A stretch of DNA of 64,000 nt from Moniliophthora roreri (taxonomy: Eukaryota; Basidiomycota; Agaricomycetes; Agaricales; Marasmiaceae), in the NCBI GenBank assembly GCA_001466705.2, contig LATX02000187.1, positions 248,001 to 312,000 of the forward strand, given 5' to 3'. Each line of letters starts with the position of its first letter. Position 1 is the first letter of the stretch. The position numbers and the translations under genes are program-made. Positions 46,890 through 58,440 of the stretch are shown here, piece after piece. The notes below the pieces were generated by a model that saw nothing but the letters and a program-made list of their open reading frames with translations, did no database searches and was not told where the DNA came from.

Positions 46890-48218
46890 ATGGACGTATT
46901 TGAAGCAATCGCGAGCACGGAGAACCTCATACGAGTTGTGGACATGCATACGTCGGGAGAGGTTCGTAAACTAGACATCAGCTATAGACTTATATCGCTA
47001 AAATCATCACGGACAGCCCACTCGTATCATCGTCTCAGGATACCCTAATCTGAAAGGAGATACTCTGTTGGAGAAGCGACGCTATGCTATTGACTGTCAC
47101 GACGACATCCGAAAGCTGTATGATTTCATCTTGATCTATCGATACTCAGCTCCTCAATTCATCTTACAGGCTGATGCTAGAACCTCGTGGGCATGACGGA
47201 ATGTACGGGGCTATTCTGATTCAGGAAACTGAGCTCACGAAGGCTGGTGAGGCAGATATCGGCGTACTATTTTGTCATAATGGTGCGTACTATCAAATTT
47301 CTGTACGAAATATGAATCATGACTAATTAGCTTTCAGAGGGATATTCTACAATGTGTGGCCATGCTACGATAGCACTAGGACGATTCCTTGTCGATACTC
47401 ATGACTTGAAGCTGTTTCCAAGCCGGAACTCCCTATTACATTCCCCGAACACTGATGCCATCGAACTCAGACTCCATGCACCGTGTGGTCTTATTCGGGT
47501 CAGTGTACCGACAACTGCCGAGGGCCGAGCGGATGCAACAAAGCCCGTCAGCTTCATATCGGTCCCAAGCTTTCCGACAGCTATACAAATTGACCTTCAC
47601 GTCCCTAAAGAGCTTGCTTGGCCACGCTTGACCAATATCGAGCAAGACAACTACATCATACCAGTATCTGTATCCTACGGTGGCGCATTCTACATCATTG
47701 TCTCCGCCCAATCGCTCGGCGTCCCAAACCGTTTATGCGACGCAAGTTCCAAACTCCAAGATTTTTCCAATGCAGCGGAAAAGCTCGAGGCTTTCATGAA
47801 CAATAACCACCGAGAGCTGTTCACGCATCCGACGGAGAAGGATTTGAGTTTCTGCTACGGCGTCATGATCGTCGATTCGACTCTTAAATCCAACGATGAC
47901 AGCAATTCCGAAGCAGGGATCTGTTTCTTTGCTCAAGGTCAGATTGACCGGTCGCCAACGGGGTCGTGTGTTAGTGCGAGGGTAGCTTTGGTTGTTGAGG
48001 AAGGAAAGTTGGGTATGAACGAGTGGTGAACATATGAGTCGATTGTTAGCGTGAGTGCGAAGAATAATGGATTTCGAGGACGTGCCGTTGAACGTACACT
48101 GCAAGGAGTAGTGGTCCAGATTGAAGGGCGAGCGTTTTATTCTGGCTGTTCGAGCTTTTCGGTACCAGAGGATGTGGACGTGCTTGGAAAAGGGTTTACG
48201 TTGGCGCTTCCTTCTTAA
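46890..48218 (+). pseudogene. trans-3-hydroxy-L-proline dehydratase (proline racemase family) with one in-frame stop
   Basis: Dehydrates trans-3-hydroxy-L-proline to a pyrroline-2-carboxylate (family knowledge). Exons 46890-46961, 47017-47117, 47170-47282 and 47338-48218 join in one frame. Landmarks are VVDMHTSGE, LMLEPRGHDGMYGAIL, the catalytic segment YSTMCGHATIALGRF with Cys near residue 102, and DRSPTGSCVSARVAL with Thr near residue 303. Proline racemases and 4-hydroxyproline epimerases have a second Cys there; the Cys/Thr pair marks the dehydratase subgroup. A TGA at 48027-48029 interrupts the frame just before TYESIVSVSA, where relatives have Trp. The frame then continues for 63 codons (GRAFYSGCSSF, LGKGFTLALPS) to TAA at 48216. 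Read-through length would be 388 codons, typical for the family. A recent null allele or a base error are both possible. Confidence 0.85.
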
Positions 48219-48803
48219 ATACATCCTCGTCCCATGCCAATCCTGACTCCCGCACTGCAGTTTAGCCAATGTCATACTCCGATACCATCTACCACCCAAC
48301 ATGTACTCCTTGACAATGTCAGATACTGGGAATACGAGCTCGTGTAATCTAGGAATGGAACGCTCCAGTATGCAATCAAATGTGCGCAGATCATCCGACA
48401 GGTGCTAAATTTTGAGCCTAGTAAGGTGCAGATGGGGCCGCTTGAAGGATACCGTAGGCATGAGTAGCTTATTACTACTAGCCTGGTCCTCGATTCGAAC
48501 TTGCAACTCACGGAGCATTGGCGTTTTCGTAGGTAGATCGATAGAGGTTTTGGATACAACTTGCTGATGGGACACGCGAGTGGAGTTGGCATTGCCACAC
48601 GACCCATATGCATCGAGGACTCACAGATGCCTATTTTCCCCAAAATCAATTTTAGCTTCACCAAACGACGCCCGGTATAAGCCAACATATGACCAATGTC
48701 CTCCCATGGACGATCATCAGAATAGTTTTGTCGAGTTTCGCGGAAGGAACCTCTGACTGCCGACTGAAGGCGGCTCGTAGATATTATGACTTGCGTTTTG
48801 GCT
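48219..48803 (-). pseudogene. Decayed F-box-like paralogue fragment
   Basis: Minus-strand text includes NYSDDRPWEDIGHMLAYTGR, RLVKLKLILGKIG and, in other frames, the LRELQVRI and ERSIPRLHELVFP region. This parallels the gene at 33702-34990 with frameshifts (for example an extra base in the segment before ACCTACGAAAACGCC). The F-box N-terminus is missing. It ends where duplicated-segment copy 2 begins. Confidence 0.7.
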
Positions 48804-51358
48804 TGTTTGCTGATAAACGAAGTAGCCTGTCCCGCTACACAAACCAGTAACATAATTTATATTGAGAATAAAAATCGCTAGATATCAACTTGAACTGAAA
48901 AAGACACGGACGGATACTGCGGTTTGCGAGATGGATGTCATCGACTCGGAGATCGTCACCTCGACGTGATCTGCGATCCTTCTCTCGTCTTTATTTTCTG
49001 TCAATTAACCGAATAAGATCCTCTCGACTTTTGACATATCTATGGTTTAGGGAGAGGGATCAATAAGCTGATAGAATTATTCCATGAATTCAGGATAAGA
49101 CCCGTGAATTTGTAACGACCGTTTGTGTGAGTAACGGGAAGCCGAGTATACATTGATGCGAGCAAGAACTTACCTACAGGCTACAGCCTTTCGATGACGC
49201 AGCGTAGGAAATGTGCCTGGCGTTGTTAGCGACGATGCCGCGTCTTTCTCTCTTCATCATGGTTCCCAAATGCCTAATCGTGCAGAAAGATCCCGGAACG
49301 TTAGGGATCCCACTCAGACTCTGGATGGAAAGCAGACTCTAGGACGGATGAATTGAGGTAAGTCATCACTGCCTTTTTTTTTTCAGTTCATCGCTCATTT
49401 GTTTTCTCAATTCAAGGCGTATCGATGCTTTCCCAGAAAACGATCAAATTCACGTCCCTCACAAGCTCTCGCAAACTATCCCTCCATAGGCGGCTTACGA
49501 TGATTCACTCATCCCAGCTCTGCACCTATATCGCTAGCAAGCCGTGGTACATTCCTTGAGACGTAGGCTGTATGGCCCATCACGAGCGATTGGGTATAGT
49601 TTCAAATACTTATGTACGCCCTTTTCTTTTTTTTTATCACTTTCATGACACCAACACCCACTGCAGAGTATCAACTCCGAATCTTTCTGCTACAAAAGCG
49701 TTCCCTCGTCACCCGGCCTCTACATGCCTCCACCCTCAACCCGAACAGATGGAACACGTTCAACGGTGAATCGCCAACGTCAGCCGCTGCTAATGCCGCT
49801 GTTACCCGCCACCTCTTTCCTCAAAGCCGTCACGACGCTCAAACCTATCCTAGAGCCTACCCCTGCTACAGCGAGCGATAGCCATCGCAGCTTCGACTTC
49901 AAATCAGAACCCGAGTCATCGAGGGAGGGCAAGATCGTGCTGGCATACATGAAATGGCAGAAGGGGGCTTTCGTGAATGCCGTAAAATCATTTTTATGAC
50001 GCCAACACACACTGCAGAGTATTAACCCGGAATCTTTCCGCTGCAAAAACGTTCCCCCGTCCCCCAACCTCCGCATACCTCTCTCAACCCCAACCTGTTA
50101 GAACACGTTTAACCACACTTCATGAATCGTCAACGTCAGCCACTACCAATAGCGATACAATGACATTGTTACCCGCCGCCCCTTTTCCTTAAAGCCATCA
50201 CGACGCCCAAACACCTATCCTGGAGTCTACCCCTGCTACAGCGAGCGATAGCCATCGCAGCTTCGACTTCAAACCAGAACACGAGTCGTCGAAGAAGGGA
50301 AAGGTTGTGCCGGCGTATACGAAATGGGAAACTTCCAAATACAGCAAGAAGCTTCGCCGACCACTCTGATTGGAGGATGGCCTGCGGCAATAGCTTGGGT
50401 TAATATATGGCAGGTGATCCGAGGGTTCCGATGAATAGCTGTTCAGCTGAAATCGAGTGTCAGTTCTTTTTAGTGGAGGCGATTAAGCCAGGTTTGGTGC
50501 TAGTACCCGCGGGATACAGCCAGCAACGGGACGTGGCATAAGGAATCGTCAGAGTCAGCCTCTTCGAATGCCTATGCTGCTGAATGTGTGTTTCGAGAAT
50601 AAGAGAGAAGACATATATATGGAGTTGGGCTCTCCAGAAGGGGTTATATATGTCTCCTTTCTCCTTTTTTCTTTTATAGCGAATGCTAATAGTACCTTGG
50701 AATCGCAGCGCTTCAATTACTACGACGTGTCTTAACGTATCAACCACAAAACAATTTCATTACGCTCGAGCACCGAAAGAGAGCCTATCACTAAGTAAGA
50801 GCAGGGAGCGTTTAGCTATTATACGGAGGAACATAAGTTCAGAGTTGGCAAGAGGACAGGAGTGTGCATGTTGGGCCATCATGAAACGGTCCACTTACCA
50901 CAAAGAAGACCGTTTCGAGTCCTCGGCGTTTGGCGTTGGGTGATTTCATGTCTTTTCTTTGGTTTATAGGGATCTTTGACCGTCTGATGGGCGGATATGC
51001 ATGTCTTTCAGTGACCAGTTCGATTTCAAGACGACTTCATGTTATTCACGGTAAAGACCTGTGGCTTTCCATCTTTTTGCCCTTTTGCGAATTGAATTCC
51101 CCCTGTTCTGTTGTGTCCTTGCTCGGCGATGTGAGGAGCCGAACGTCTTCAGAAGGTACAAGAGGAATATTGTCCTCCGCGGAATTTATGAGAAGTTTTG
51201 AATGACGTCGGCGCTCAATTTCAATGGTGTGGCTTGTTTCTGAGGTTAGCTGGCGCACTTTACAGGTGCATGAGAGTCTATCAAGTATGCAAGTCCTGTA
51301 GTCTCGTACAAACAAAAAACAACATTTGTTCATTCCAGTGATCCTGTTCTATTTATCA
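48804..51358 (+). repeat. 2.55-kb duplicated segment, copy 2
   Basis: Starts tgtttgctgataaacgaag and ends ctgttctatttatca, like 31133-33684, with substitutions and small indels throughout (for example 49372 has an added T run). Here the F-box fragment lies upstream of the segment, whereas at copy 1 the F-box gene lies downstream. Confidence 0.75.
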
Positions 51359-51976
51359 ACAATCTTGGCAATCAAGGTGAATTTGCCTTTGATTTGTTCG
51401 CTACGGAGAGTATATCAGTGAGGGATTACTATAGGATGGCTTTGGGACATACGGAATCGCTGCCATATCTTGAAATCACACTGGTGGTAGAGGAGACGTC
51501 AGCCTGGGTCTTACAAATCTATCCAAATCTGATAAAATACAGAACCAACCGGTCCCGGCAGTTCTTGGGGCCGGCATTGCGTGCCAGTAAGGAAAAGAGA
51601 ACGCTACCGGTCCGTGAGGGCGAGAACAATTGGAATTCAAGGTAGGTTATCCTATTAGCACGAGCCGTACTATACAGGGAGGTGTTTACCAAACAGTGTG
51701 TATCAGAATCCACCCTGCACAGCGCGCAATAAACAGTATGGGCACATGGAGCGAAAGCCTTATGCCATAGGTAACTGAAGATGTTGCTTGGGTTGTGGTT
51801 CTGAGGCGTTAAGATTCACAAAGCCAAAGTAGCGGCTACGTCCATGGGCTGCTTCATCTCTCGGAAGTTTTTCACCGCGGTTCAGAACGACTCCGACGTA
51901 TTTTAGTTCTCCCCGCATGTATTTCTCCTTGTAGAATCGAACGTAGCCTGGGACTAGAGCGTACATTCAGGCGCCG
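51359..51976. other. Intergenic, one unrecognised plus-strand frame
   Basis: 51394-51645 is open on the plus strand (VRDYYRMALGHTESLPYLE ...) with a GTAGGT at its end, so it could be an exon. No domain is recognised and no partner exon was found. Confidence 0.3.
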
Positions 51977-52062
51977 GATGCCAATTTTTTAAAGAACTAA
52001 CGTTGTTGACGTCTCGGGCATTTAAACACTGGAAGCCAGACACATACAACGATGTTTAACTA
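51977..52062 (+). repeat. Left arm of an inverted repeat
   Basis: The sequence gatgccaa...gacgtctcgggcatttaaac...agacacatacaacg aligns with the reverse complement of 53240-53329. It is conserved over about 85 bp. Its role is unknown; the arms enclose about 1.2 kb. Confidence 0.7.
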
Positions 52063-53239
52063 CTAATTGAATACTGACATTCACTTAAATACAAAATTCG
52101 GTGAGCAAAGGACTACTACATGGGTTGAATGTGGTATCTAGTACATAGTGGGTATTATACATGTATGTGTAGAGTGCATTTACGGAGGAGTGTTTAGCTA
52201 CTGCCCAGAAGGAATTGGATACTTCTGGTAAGGTCAATCTGGCGATTCTAGAGTCGATGTAGTTCATTTAGATCCAAGGGGACGTCAGACATCGTAATAA
52301 CACACCTATGGTCTATGCCTAAGCACCCTCTACAAGTCCCTATCATCAAGGCTCGTCTCTTACTGCCACATGTAAACCACCAAAGACCTGGCTGAGGACA
52401 GGAAAAGGGAGCAGCTGAGGAGCGGCATTGTGGAAGTCATGGCTATTTCACCCCCTGCTGCGGCCCGCCCCTTCCTTCCCCTTCCTTAGAAAGCTGGTAA
52501 GGACCGAGGTATGGGACGAGTGTCACACGTGCCCGGCACGTGGTTCTCACGCTCACTTTGTTGATTCCTCTCATCTTCTCCCGTCATGCCCGCTTCGCCG
52601 TCGACCTACCCGTCAATGCTCCCGCCTTCCTTCCGAGACTCAACAAGACGTTCTTTATATTCAAGATGTCTCAACAGCTCTCTGTACTCATTTGGCTGGA
52701 TACCGGGTTGTGTAAGATGTGGATAACACGCGTCAGAGGTCAGGCCGAAGTGCTTTTGGGTTGCGAGAGGAATGGTGAGTACATATGTCAGTCACTGTGT
52801 TTTCTTCTCAGCTGACTAGTCACTTTATATCAGCGTTGTCGTACATCTGAGGTGGTTCTTTGGGTTGGTGTTGGCAAGCATGTGCCAGGTTGTATGCAAC
52901 TGCTGAAGACTATCCCTTAAGGCCCCGCTCGGAATCTAGGTCATCTTCGGGTCAGGTCGTGGGCCGGTTTGACGTTCCCGTTCGATCCTCAGAGTTTTCC
53001 CCCTAATGTTGCGTGGGTGAGGGCGCAACTCATCTCCCGCAAAATCCAGGTCAGTTGACCTGGGTTCACAAGCAGGGCTATCAATCCTCACCTACACCAC
53101 TCCCCTTGCACACTACATGATACTCCAGAAATTCTGTTGTTGATAGCAGAGGGCCATTGGGGTGCCCCGGGAGGTTTTTGTGTTACTTAAATGGCGGTAT
53201 ATGCTCGTTGTACTTATTTAAATGTTCTGTATTTAAATG
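52063..53239. other. Interior between inverted-repeat arms
   Basis: No transposase or other domain is recognised. Overlapping plus-strand frames at 52428-52815 (for example LNKTFFIFKMSQQLSVLIW) are the longest. CpG density is normal. Confidence 0.3.
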
Positions 53240-53329
53240 GTATTTAAACACCATTGTATGTGTCTGTTGTCCAGAATGTTTAAATGCCCGAGACGTCAAC
53301 GACGTTAAATATTTAAAAATTTGGCATCT
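53240..53329 (-). repeat. Right arm of the inverted repeat
   Basis: Inverted partner of 51977-52062. The shared core is tttaaatgcccgagacgtca. AT-rich atttaaat motifs extend inward from this arm. Confidence 0.7.
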
Positions 53330-53975
53330 TACCTTAGGTACATTGTGTGATCTCTTCCCATGCCGACCTAGGTCTCTGTCAGAGGGAACAGCCAAAGAAC
53401 CGACGCGTTACGCACATTTTGCGAGGGGTGAAAGACGGTTCCGCGTTGTCGTACTATAATGTTTCCTGGAATCACATATTTACACGAGTCAAACTTGAAC
53501 TATGTAAACATGCCAGCTCGAAAGCGAGTAATCTGACGCGGCAGAAAACTTTTTCACACCCAACCGTTTACCAGGCGACCCTCCGTGATTCTTAATAGTA
53601 CCTCCAGCACGCTTTGTGGCAGTACGGATTGACCCAAAACCTAACAATAAATAGATTCATGTCAAAGACCTTTTTGTCTTGTTGGAGAAACAAAACTGAC
53701 CAAAAAATGAAGGGCTTGTTATTGTTGAGCTCGACAATCGAGAGAGGAAGGACATTTTGGACGAGTACAAGGGACGGAGCCACCGACAATTGTCTATCTC
53801 AGACACTGAGCACAGGCCGAGTGGCATCACCGCAGGCCGAGTGAGTCAGGCCGTGGCCCGGAGGTCACGCTTTCGTACATAAAATCAGCTATTTGAGCCT
53901 CAGCCGACAACCACGCTTACTCGCGTACAGCATTCACATCTGCCCACCACCACCTTCAATCTTAATTTCTCTATC
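53330..53975. other. Upstream region of SKP1, no gene seen
   Basis: Short frames only. 53890-53975 contains pyrimidine-rich sequence before the SKP1 start (ccaccaccaccttcaatctt), a common 5' UTR style in basidiomycetes. Confidence 0.35.
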
Positions 53976-54685
53976 ATGGTTCTCCTCGTCACTTCCGATA
54001 ACGAGCAGTTCACTGCCGACAAGGAGGTCGTCGAGCGTAGCGTACTCATCAAAAACATGCTCGAGGGTGAGCCACTGATCACTTATCTTCATTGCTCGCA
54101 GTCTCTGACGACGGCAACCCCCTTAGACGTCGGCGAATCCGACCAACCCATTCCTCTTCCCAACGTGTCATCAAGCGTCTTGAAAAAGGTCAATACTTCT
54201 GCTGCTTTCGGAGATTGTGTCGTTAAAGAAAAGTCACGTAGGTCCTCGAGTACTGCGAACATCATCGGGGCGAACCTCTTCCTGCTGCGGACTCGGACCA
54301 AAGTCAGGATGATATCTCAGAGTGGGACCAAAAGTTCTCAGAGTGGGACCAAAAGTTCATCACTGTGGATCAGGAGATGCTTTTCGAGATCATCCTCGCG
54401 GCTAACTACCTCGATATCAAATCACTTCTGTGCGTCCTCTTCACTCAATTCTGTTCAGTTATTCTTACCCGTTATCGTCCAGTGACGTCGGCTGCAAAAC
54501 TGTCGCGAACATGATCAAGGGAAAGACACCCGAGGAGATTCGTAAACTTTTCAATATTGTCAACGACTTTACCCCAGAAGAAGAGGCCCAAATCAAGAAG
54601 GAGAATGTAAGCAGCTCTACACAAAGAAGATGTAACCTTTCATTGATATTTTTCTTCCTTTTAGGAATGGGCAGAAGACCGGTGA
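53976..54685 (+). CDS. skp1: SKP1, SCF ubiquitin-ligase adaptor
   Basis: Bridges F-box proteins to cullin in SCF E3 ligases, and is also part of other F-box complexes; cytosol and nucleus. Exons 53976-54066, 54127-54188, 54242-54429, 54483-54606 and 54665-54685 give 161 codons. The BTB/POZ-like N-terminus ([20 protein letters not shown]) is followed by [13 protein letters not shown], the F-box-binding core [38 protein letters not shown] and [20 protein letters not shown]. Family members end WCE; this one has Ala for Cys. The first intron must use the acceptor at 54126, since the closer cag at 54102 breaks the frame. A 21-bp tandem duplication (54317-54358) doubles SEWDQKF just before the core, at the place where relatives have one WDQ(E/K)F. 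Confidence 0.93.
54317..54358 (+). repeat. 21-bp in-frame tandem duplication in SKP1
   Basis: Two identical 21-base units starting ctcagagtgggaccaaaag encode SEWDQKF twice. The duplication preserves the frame and lies in the variable acidic loop before the SKP1 core. Confidence 0.9.
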
Positions 54686-54921
54686 AGAATTTTCCTCTTT
54701 CTTGTTAGTGCCACGGTGTTGGTTGTGTTATTATCGTACATGAACTTGTATTTTTGTTGCTTTCCCTGCCAATCCCTGCCAATCTTCTTGATCAAAGTGA
54801 GGACTCTGAACGCCCGTAGTACAACGAGTGAAACGTGAGGTGACTCCGTGGACTGAAAAAAGGAGGTTGTCTCGATCGCGATTTTTTTTGTTTACTGACG
54901 CAGCTGCACTCACTTTCCTAC
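54686..54921. other. SKP1 3' region up to the contig gap
   Basis: No gene recognised. The sequence ends at the N at 54922. Confidence 0.4.
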
Positions 54922-54922
54922 N

Positions 54923-55055
54923 GCTGCAAATCCGCTGTCAAACGATAAGCAACATCTGACGGCATCTGCAGACGATGGAACACTCCGTCTTTATGACCTA
55001 TCAACGTACAGGGTTTTGAAAGCGATACGCAACTTGCCAGCCGAAGTATCCATCG
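54923..55055 (+). CDS. WD40-repeat protein exon (partial, starts at contig gap)
   Basis: Directly after the N, the plus strand reads QHLTASADDGTLRLYDLST and YRVLKAIRNLPAEVS, a WD40 blade with the following strand. It is followed by a GTAGGATG donor in phase 1 at 55056. No later exon was found in the palindromic and CpG-poor DNA that follows, so the gene is truncated by assembly or by repeat insertion. Confidence 0.65.
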
Positions 55056-55072
55056 GTAGGATGACATCACCT

Positions 55073-55159
55073 GGCATTTCGGCATGCCATTGGCATGCCA
55101 CCGGCATTTTGGCCCAAAATGCCGAAGGTAAAAGGCTAGGCCTGGTTTACCGAAATGCC
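55073..55159. repeat. Nested inverted repeats of GGCATTTYGG type
   Basis: GGCATTTCGG (55073-55082) pairs with CCGAAATGCC (55150-55159). Inside lies an 11-bp perfect palindrome pair CGGCATTTTGG/CCAAAATGCCG (55102-55124) separated by one base, and two GGCATGCCA copies. Similar ggaaatgcc units recur at 55560-55580. Confidence 0.8.
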
Positions 55160-55991
55160 GGTCAGTATTTCTGGGCCGGAGCCGACCCCAAAAAGGCCAA
55201 AAGGCTGGGTGGACCGGGGCCAAAAGGCTAGGTCCGCTGGAGCAAGTAGTCGCATCCAGACGTGGTGAGTCATTGCAGCTACACAATTAGGTTATGCTAC
55301 CATCTGGTGAGTGTATAGAGATCCTCTACAAGACAAATGCATCTATAAATCACCTATCGCAGAGACAGTTGATCAAACATAGTGAGAAGGACCATGTGAT
55401 ACCATTACTGGACAAAAATCACCCAGGAGAAAATCTTCTGAGTACACTTAATTACTGTAAGGTCTGGAAGTAGTGTTACCAGGGCAGTAGGGGTCTTGAA
55501 AATAGCAGCAGATGTGTCACCCTGTGGTCATTCTGGCCTTAACATTTTGAAATGCTGGAAATGCCGGAAATGCCATAAACAGCCAAAAGGTGAGTTGTCA
55601 ATCTACCGATGTCTTCAATAGTATGCAAAAAACGCACCTGTGGTTCCCGTGTAAATCCATCAATCAATGGGCCAAAACATGTTATGACAGCTGCTTGATT
55701 AATAGCTTTTTTCATGGTTTTTCCTTGCATGTGTTTACCACCCTCGTTTACTCTCAATCCCTCAATATCTCCTCCTCTCGACTCACCAAGTTGCTCAAGT
55801 CATCACATGGCCTCAACGACTGGTGTTCACTTGGCACCATTAGTGACTCATCCCCAACAAGAAATGTGATTACCTAGGCTGACGTTTCTGACCTGGGCTG
55901 ACATGTATTGATGTTTCCTGATGATGCTACCAATTTTGACTGATTTTGGCTTGTTACATAGGAACAATAATAAGCAAAAACTGAATCAGGT
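55160..55991. other. CpG-poor repeat debris
   Basis: No gene recognised. Short ORFs only. CpG falls off after about 55270. Confidence 0.4.
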
Positions 55992-56770
55992 TCCAAGTCA
56001 ATTCAAAGTCCAGTCAAAGTCTTGCCATCATCATCCAAACAGTGGATCCATGCAAGCTGAGTTTAAATTTATCTTACAAATACCCGGTTCTCTGACTTCT
56101 AGTTTTCTTGCATTCTCTTCCATACTACCCACAACCTACAACCCACAGCCTCTGGCCCCATTCTCCTGCAATCTCCCATGATAGAAGTGGATGTGTCGAG
56201 TTGGATAGTGAATTAAGAGGTTGAGGTGAGTTCTATATGCTCTGCCATTCTTTTTCTCAAATTAATCATGTTGTGTTATTAGTTTCTGTGCTCAGGACCT
56301 TATGATGCTCACCAGTACATGTCTTAACTGGTTGTCGCACCATGAGCTCATCTCTGTCTTATAGCCTCCCATGAAACGATACTTGAATCAGACCAGAAAA
56401 CACATTCTGCTTGGTAAGTACTCCTTATCCCTGTGACTACAGATGCTGATGTCAAATCTAAGTACATAGTTGGTTCTCTGTTGCTGGGAAGAGGTCTGAG
56501 GTATGCGATGATTCATGCAGAATAATAAATCTTAGAATAGTACTAGCTAGTCCTTCCTGTAGTAAATAGTTGGTCAATCAACATCAACTTCAGCTATTTT
56601 ATCTGATGTGGTTCAACAATAATTGACGAAAATTGGCACATATTATCATGCCACTTGAAATATCAACTGGTGTGAGTAGGCATTGATAGACATCAATATA
56701 TTCTCACTTACTAGCATTCATTGATGTCTATTGGTGTTCTTCGATGGTCAGCATATGTCACCAGATTTCT
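55992..56770 (+). repeat. Dispersed repeat, copy A (CpG-poor)
   Basis: Begins tccaagtcaattcaaagtcc and parallels 57672-58440. Differences are mostly transitions, and this copy has TG/CA where copy B has CG (agcattcattgatgtc versus ggcgttcatcgacgtc). No coding potential recognised. Confidence 0.75.
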
Positions 56771-57670
56771 GACTGGGACTCATTGCCAACACCAGTCCCG
56801 CAAAATCAACCACGACTCTCACGACTCTCGTCATCATTTGGAACAGTCTTGACATCACCTGGAGTCATTGTCATTGTCTGCTCAGGTTAGAGTTCTAGGT
56901 GCATCTCAATTCTTTTGGAAAATTTTCTGTTAACCAACTATGATATTCAAAATCTATTATTTGCCATTATCATCACCCAATAATGCAATTTTTCTCTGTT
57001 CTGCATCAACAACCATCATGAAAGCCCCCTTCCTGCATACACTCTCCATATGAAGACTAGATACTGATGTTGCCAATTCAAGTCAGCAAGTACCTCTCGA
57101 GTACAAAAACCCTTAGTCATTTCATTCAAGACATCACAAACACTTTGCTCCCTTGATATCTCATCCAATACAAAGAGTATTTGGGGAAGGACATTGGGGG
57201 ATGACCTTGATAGTTTGCTTTGGGTATTGGCTTCACAAGGGTGCCTTGTAGTCATCAAAATAACTTAGGAATGATAGTTTGAGGTATGTACCCCATTTAA
57301 GGACTCAGGATCCTGATATCTCATTCAAGGAACATAATAGGTTTTACTGTACCAGTCCTCTCTTCTAACACACCATACAATGTCATCTACATGCAGCTGC
57401 TGCAATCTCAAATCCACCTCACAGCTTATGACCTGAGTCCAGCTTGGATTCATCATACCAGGTTTTGGAACTGTAATACTGGATATGGGCTTGACGGGGT
57501 ACAAGTATGTTGGCATGCTCATACTGCTTAGAGCAGTGACAGTGTGTAGGCAGTAGCGTTGGATAGTTGAGGAGAATGAATGGGGTACTAGGCTCCATGG
57601 GAAACATACTTTTCACACAGCTGAGTCATTTGTATATAGTATTGAATGTCACAATTGTGTTTGGAACTCA
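56771..57670. other. CpG-poor sequence up to the contig gap
   Basis: Only short frames. The sequence before the N at 57671 does not match the end of copy B, so this gap is not a simple contig overlap. Confidence 0.35.
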
Positions 57671-57671
57671 N

Positions 57672-58440
57672 TCCAAGTCAATTCAAAGTCCAGTCAAAGT
57701 CTTGCCATTGTCATCCAAATGGTGGGTCTGTGCGAGCTGAGTTTAAATTTACCTCACAAATACTGGTTCTCTGACTTCTAGTTTTCTTGCATTCCCTTCC
57801 ATACCCACAACCTACAACCCACAGCCCCTGGCCCCATTCTCCTACAATCTCCCATGATAGAAGTGGACGTGTTGAGTTGGATAGTGAATTAAGGGCTTGG
57901 TTGTGTTATCAGTTTCTGTACTCAGGACCTTACAATGCTCACCAGTACGTGTCTTAACTGGTTGTCATGCCATGAGCTCATATCTGTCTTATAGCCTCCC
58001 ATGAAACGATACTCGAATCAGACCAGAAAACACATTCTGCTCGGTAAGTACTCCTTATCCCTGTGACTACAGATGCTGATGTCGAATCTAAGTACATAGT
58101 TGGTTCTCTGTTGCCAGGAAGAGGTCTGAGGTATGTGATGATTCATTGCAGAATAATAAATCTTAGAATAGTACTAGCTAGTCCTTCCTGTAGTAAATAG
58201 TTGGTCAATCAACATCAACTTCAGTTATTTTATCTGATGTGGTTCAGCAATAATTGACAAAAATTGGCACATATTATCATGCTGCTTGAAATATTAACTG
58301 GTGTCAGTAGGCATCAATAGACGTCAATATATTCTCACTTACTGGCGTTCATCGACGTCTATTGGTGTTCTTCAATGTTCTGGGAGAACGTCGATAATAA
58401 TCAGCTGGGGTCAGCATACGTCACTGGATTTCTGGCTGGG
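57672..58440 (+). repeat. Dispersed repeat, copy B
   Basis: Starts immediately after the N with tccaagtcaattcaaagtcc. Compared with copy A it keeps more CpG and has an extra 30-odd bp (tctgggagaacgtcgataat ...) near 58380. Confidence 0.75.

Noticed and set aside
54067..54102. Shorter SKP1 first intron ending at the cag at 54102
   Set aside because: It shifts the frame out of SKP1; the acceptor at 54126 restores the expected [14 protein letters not shown].
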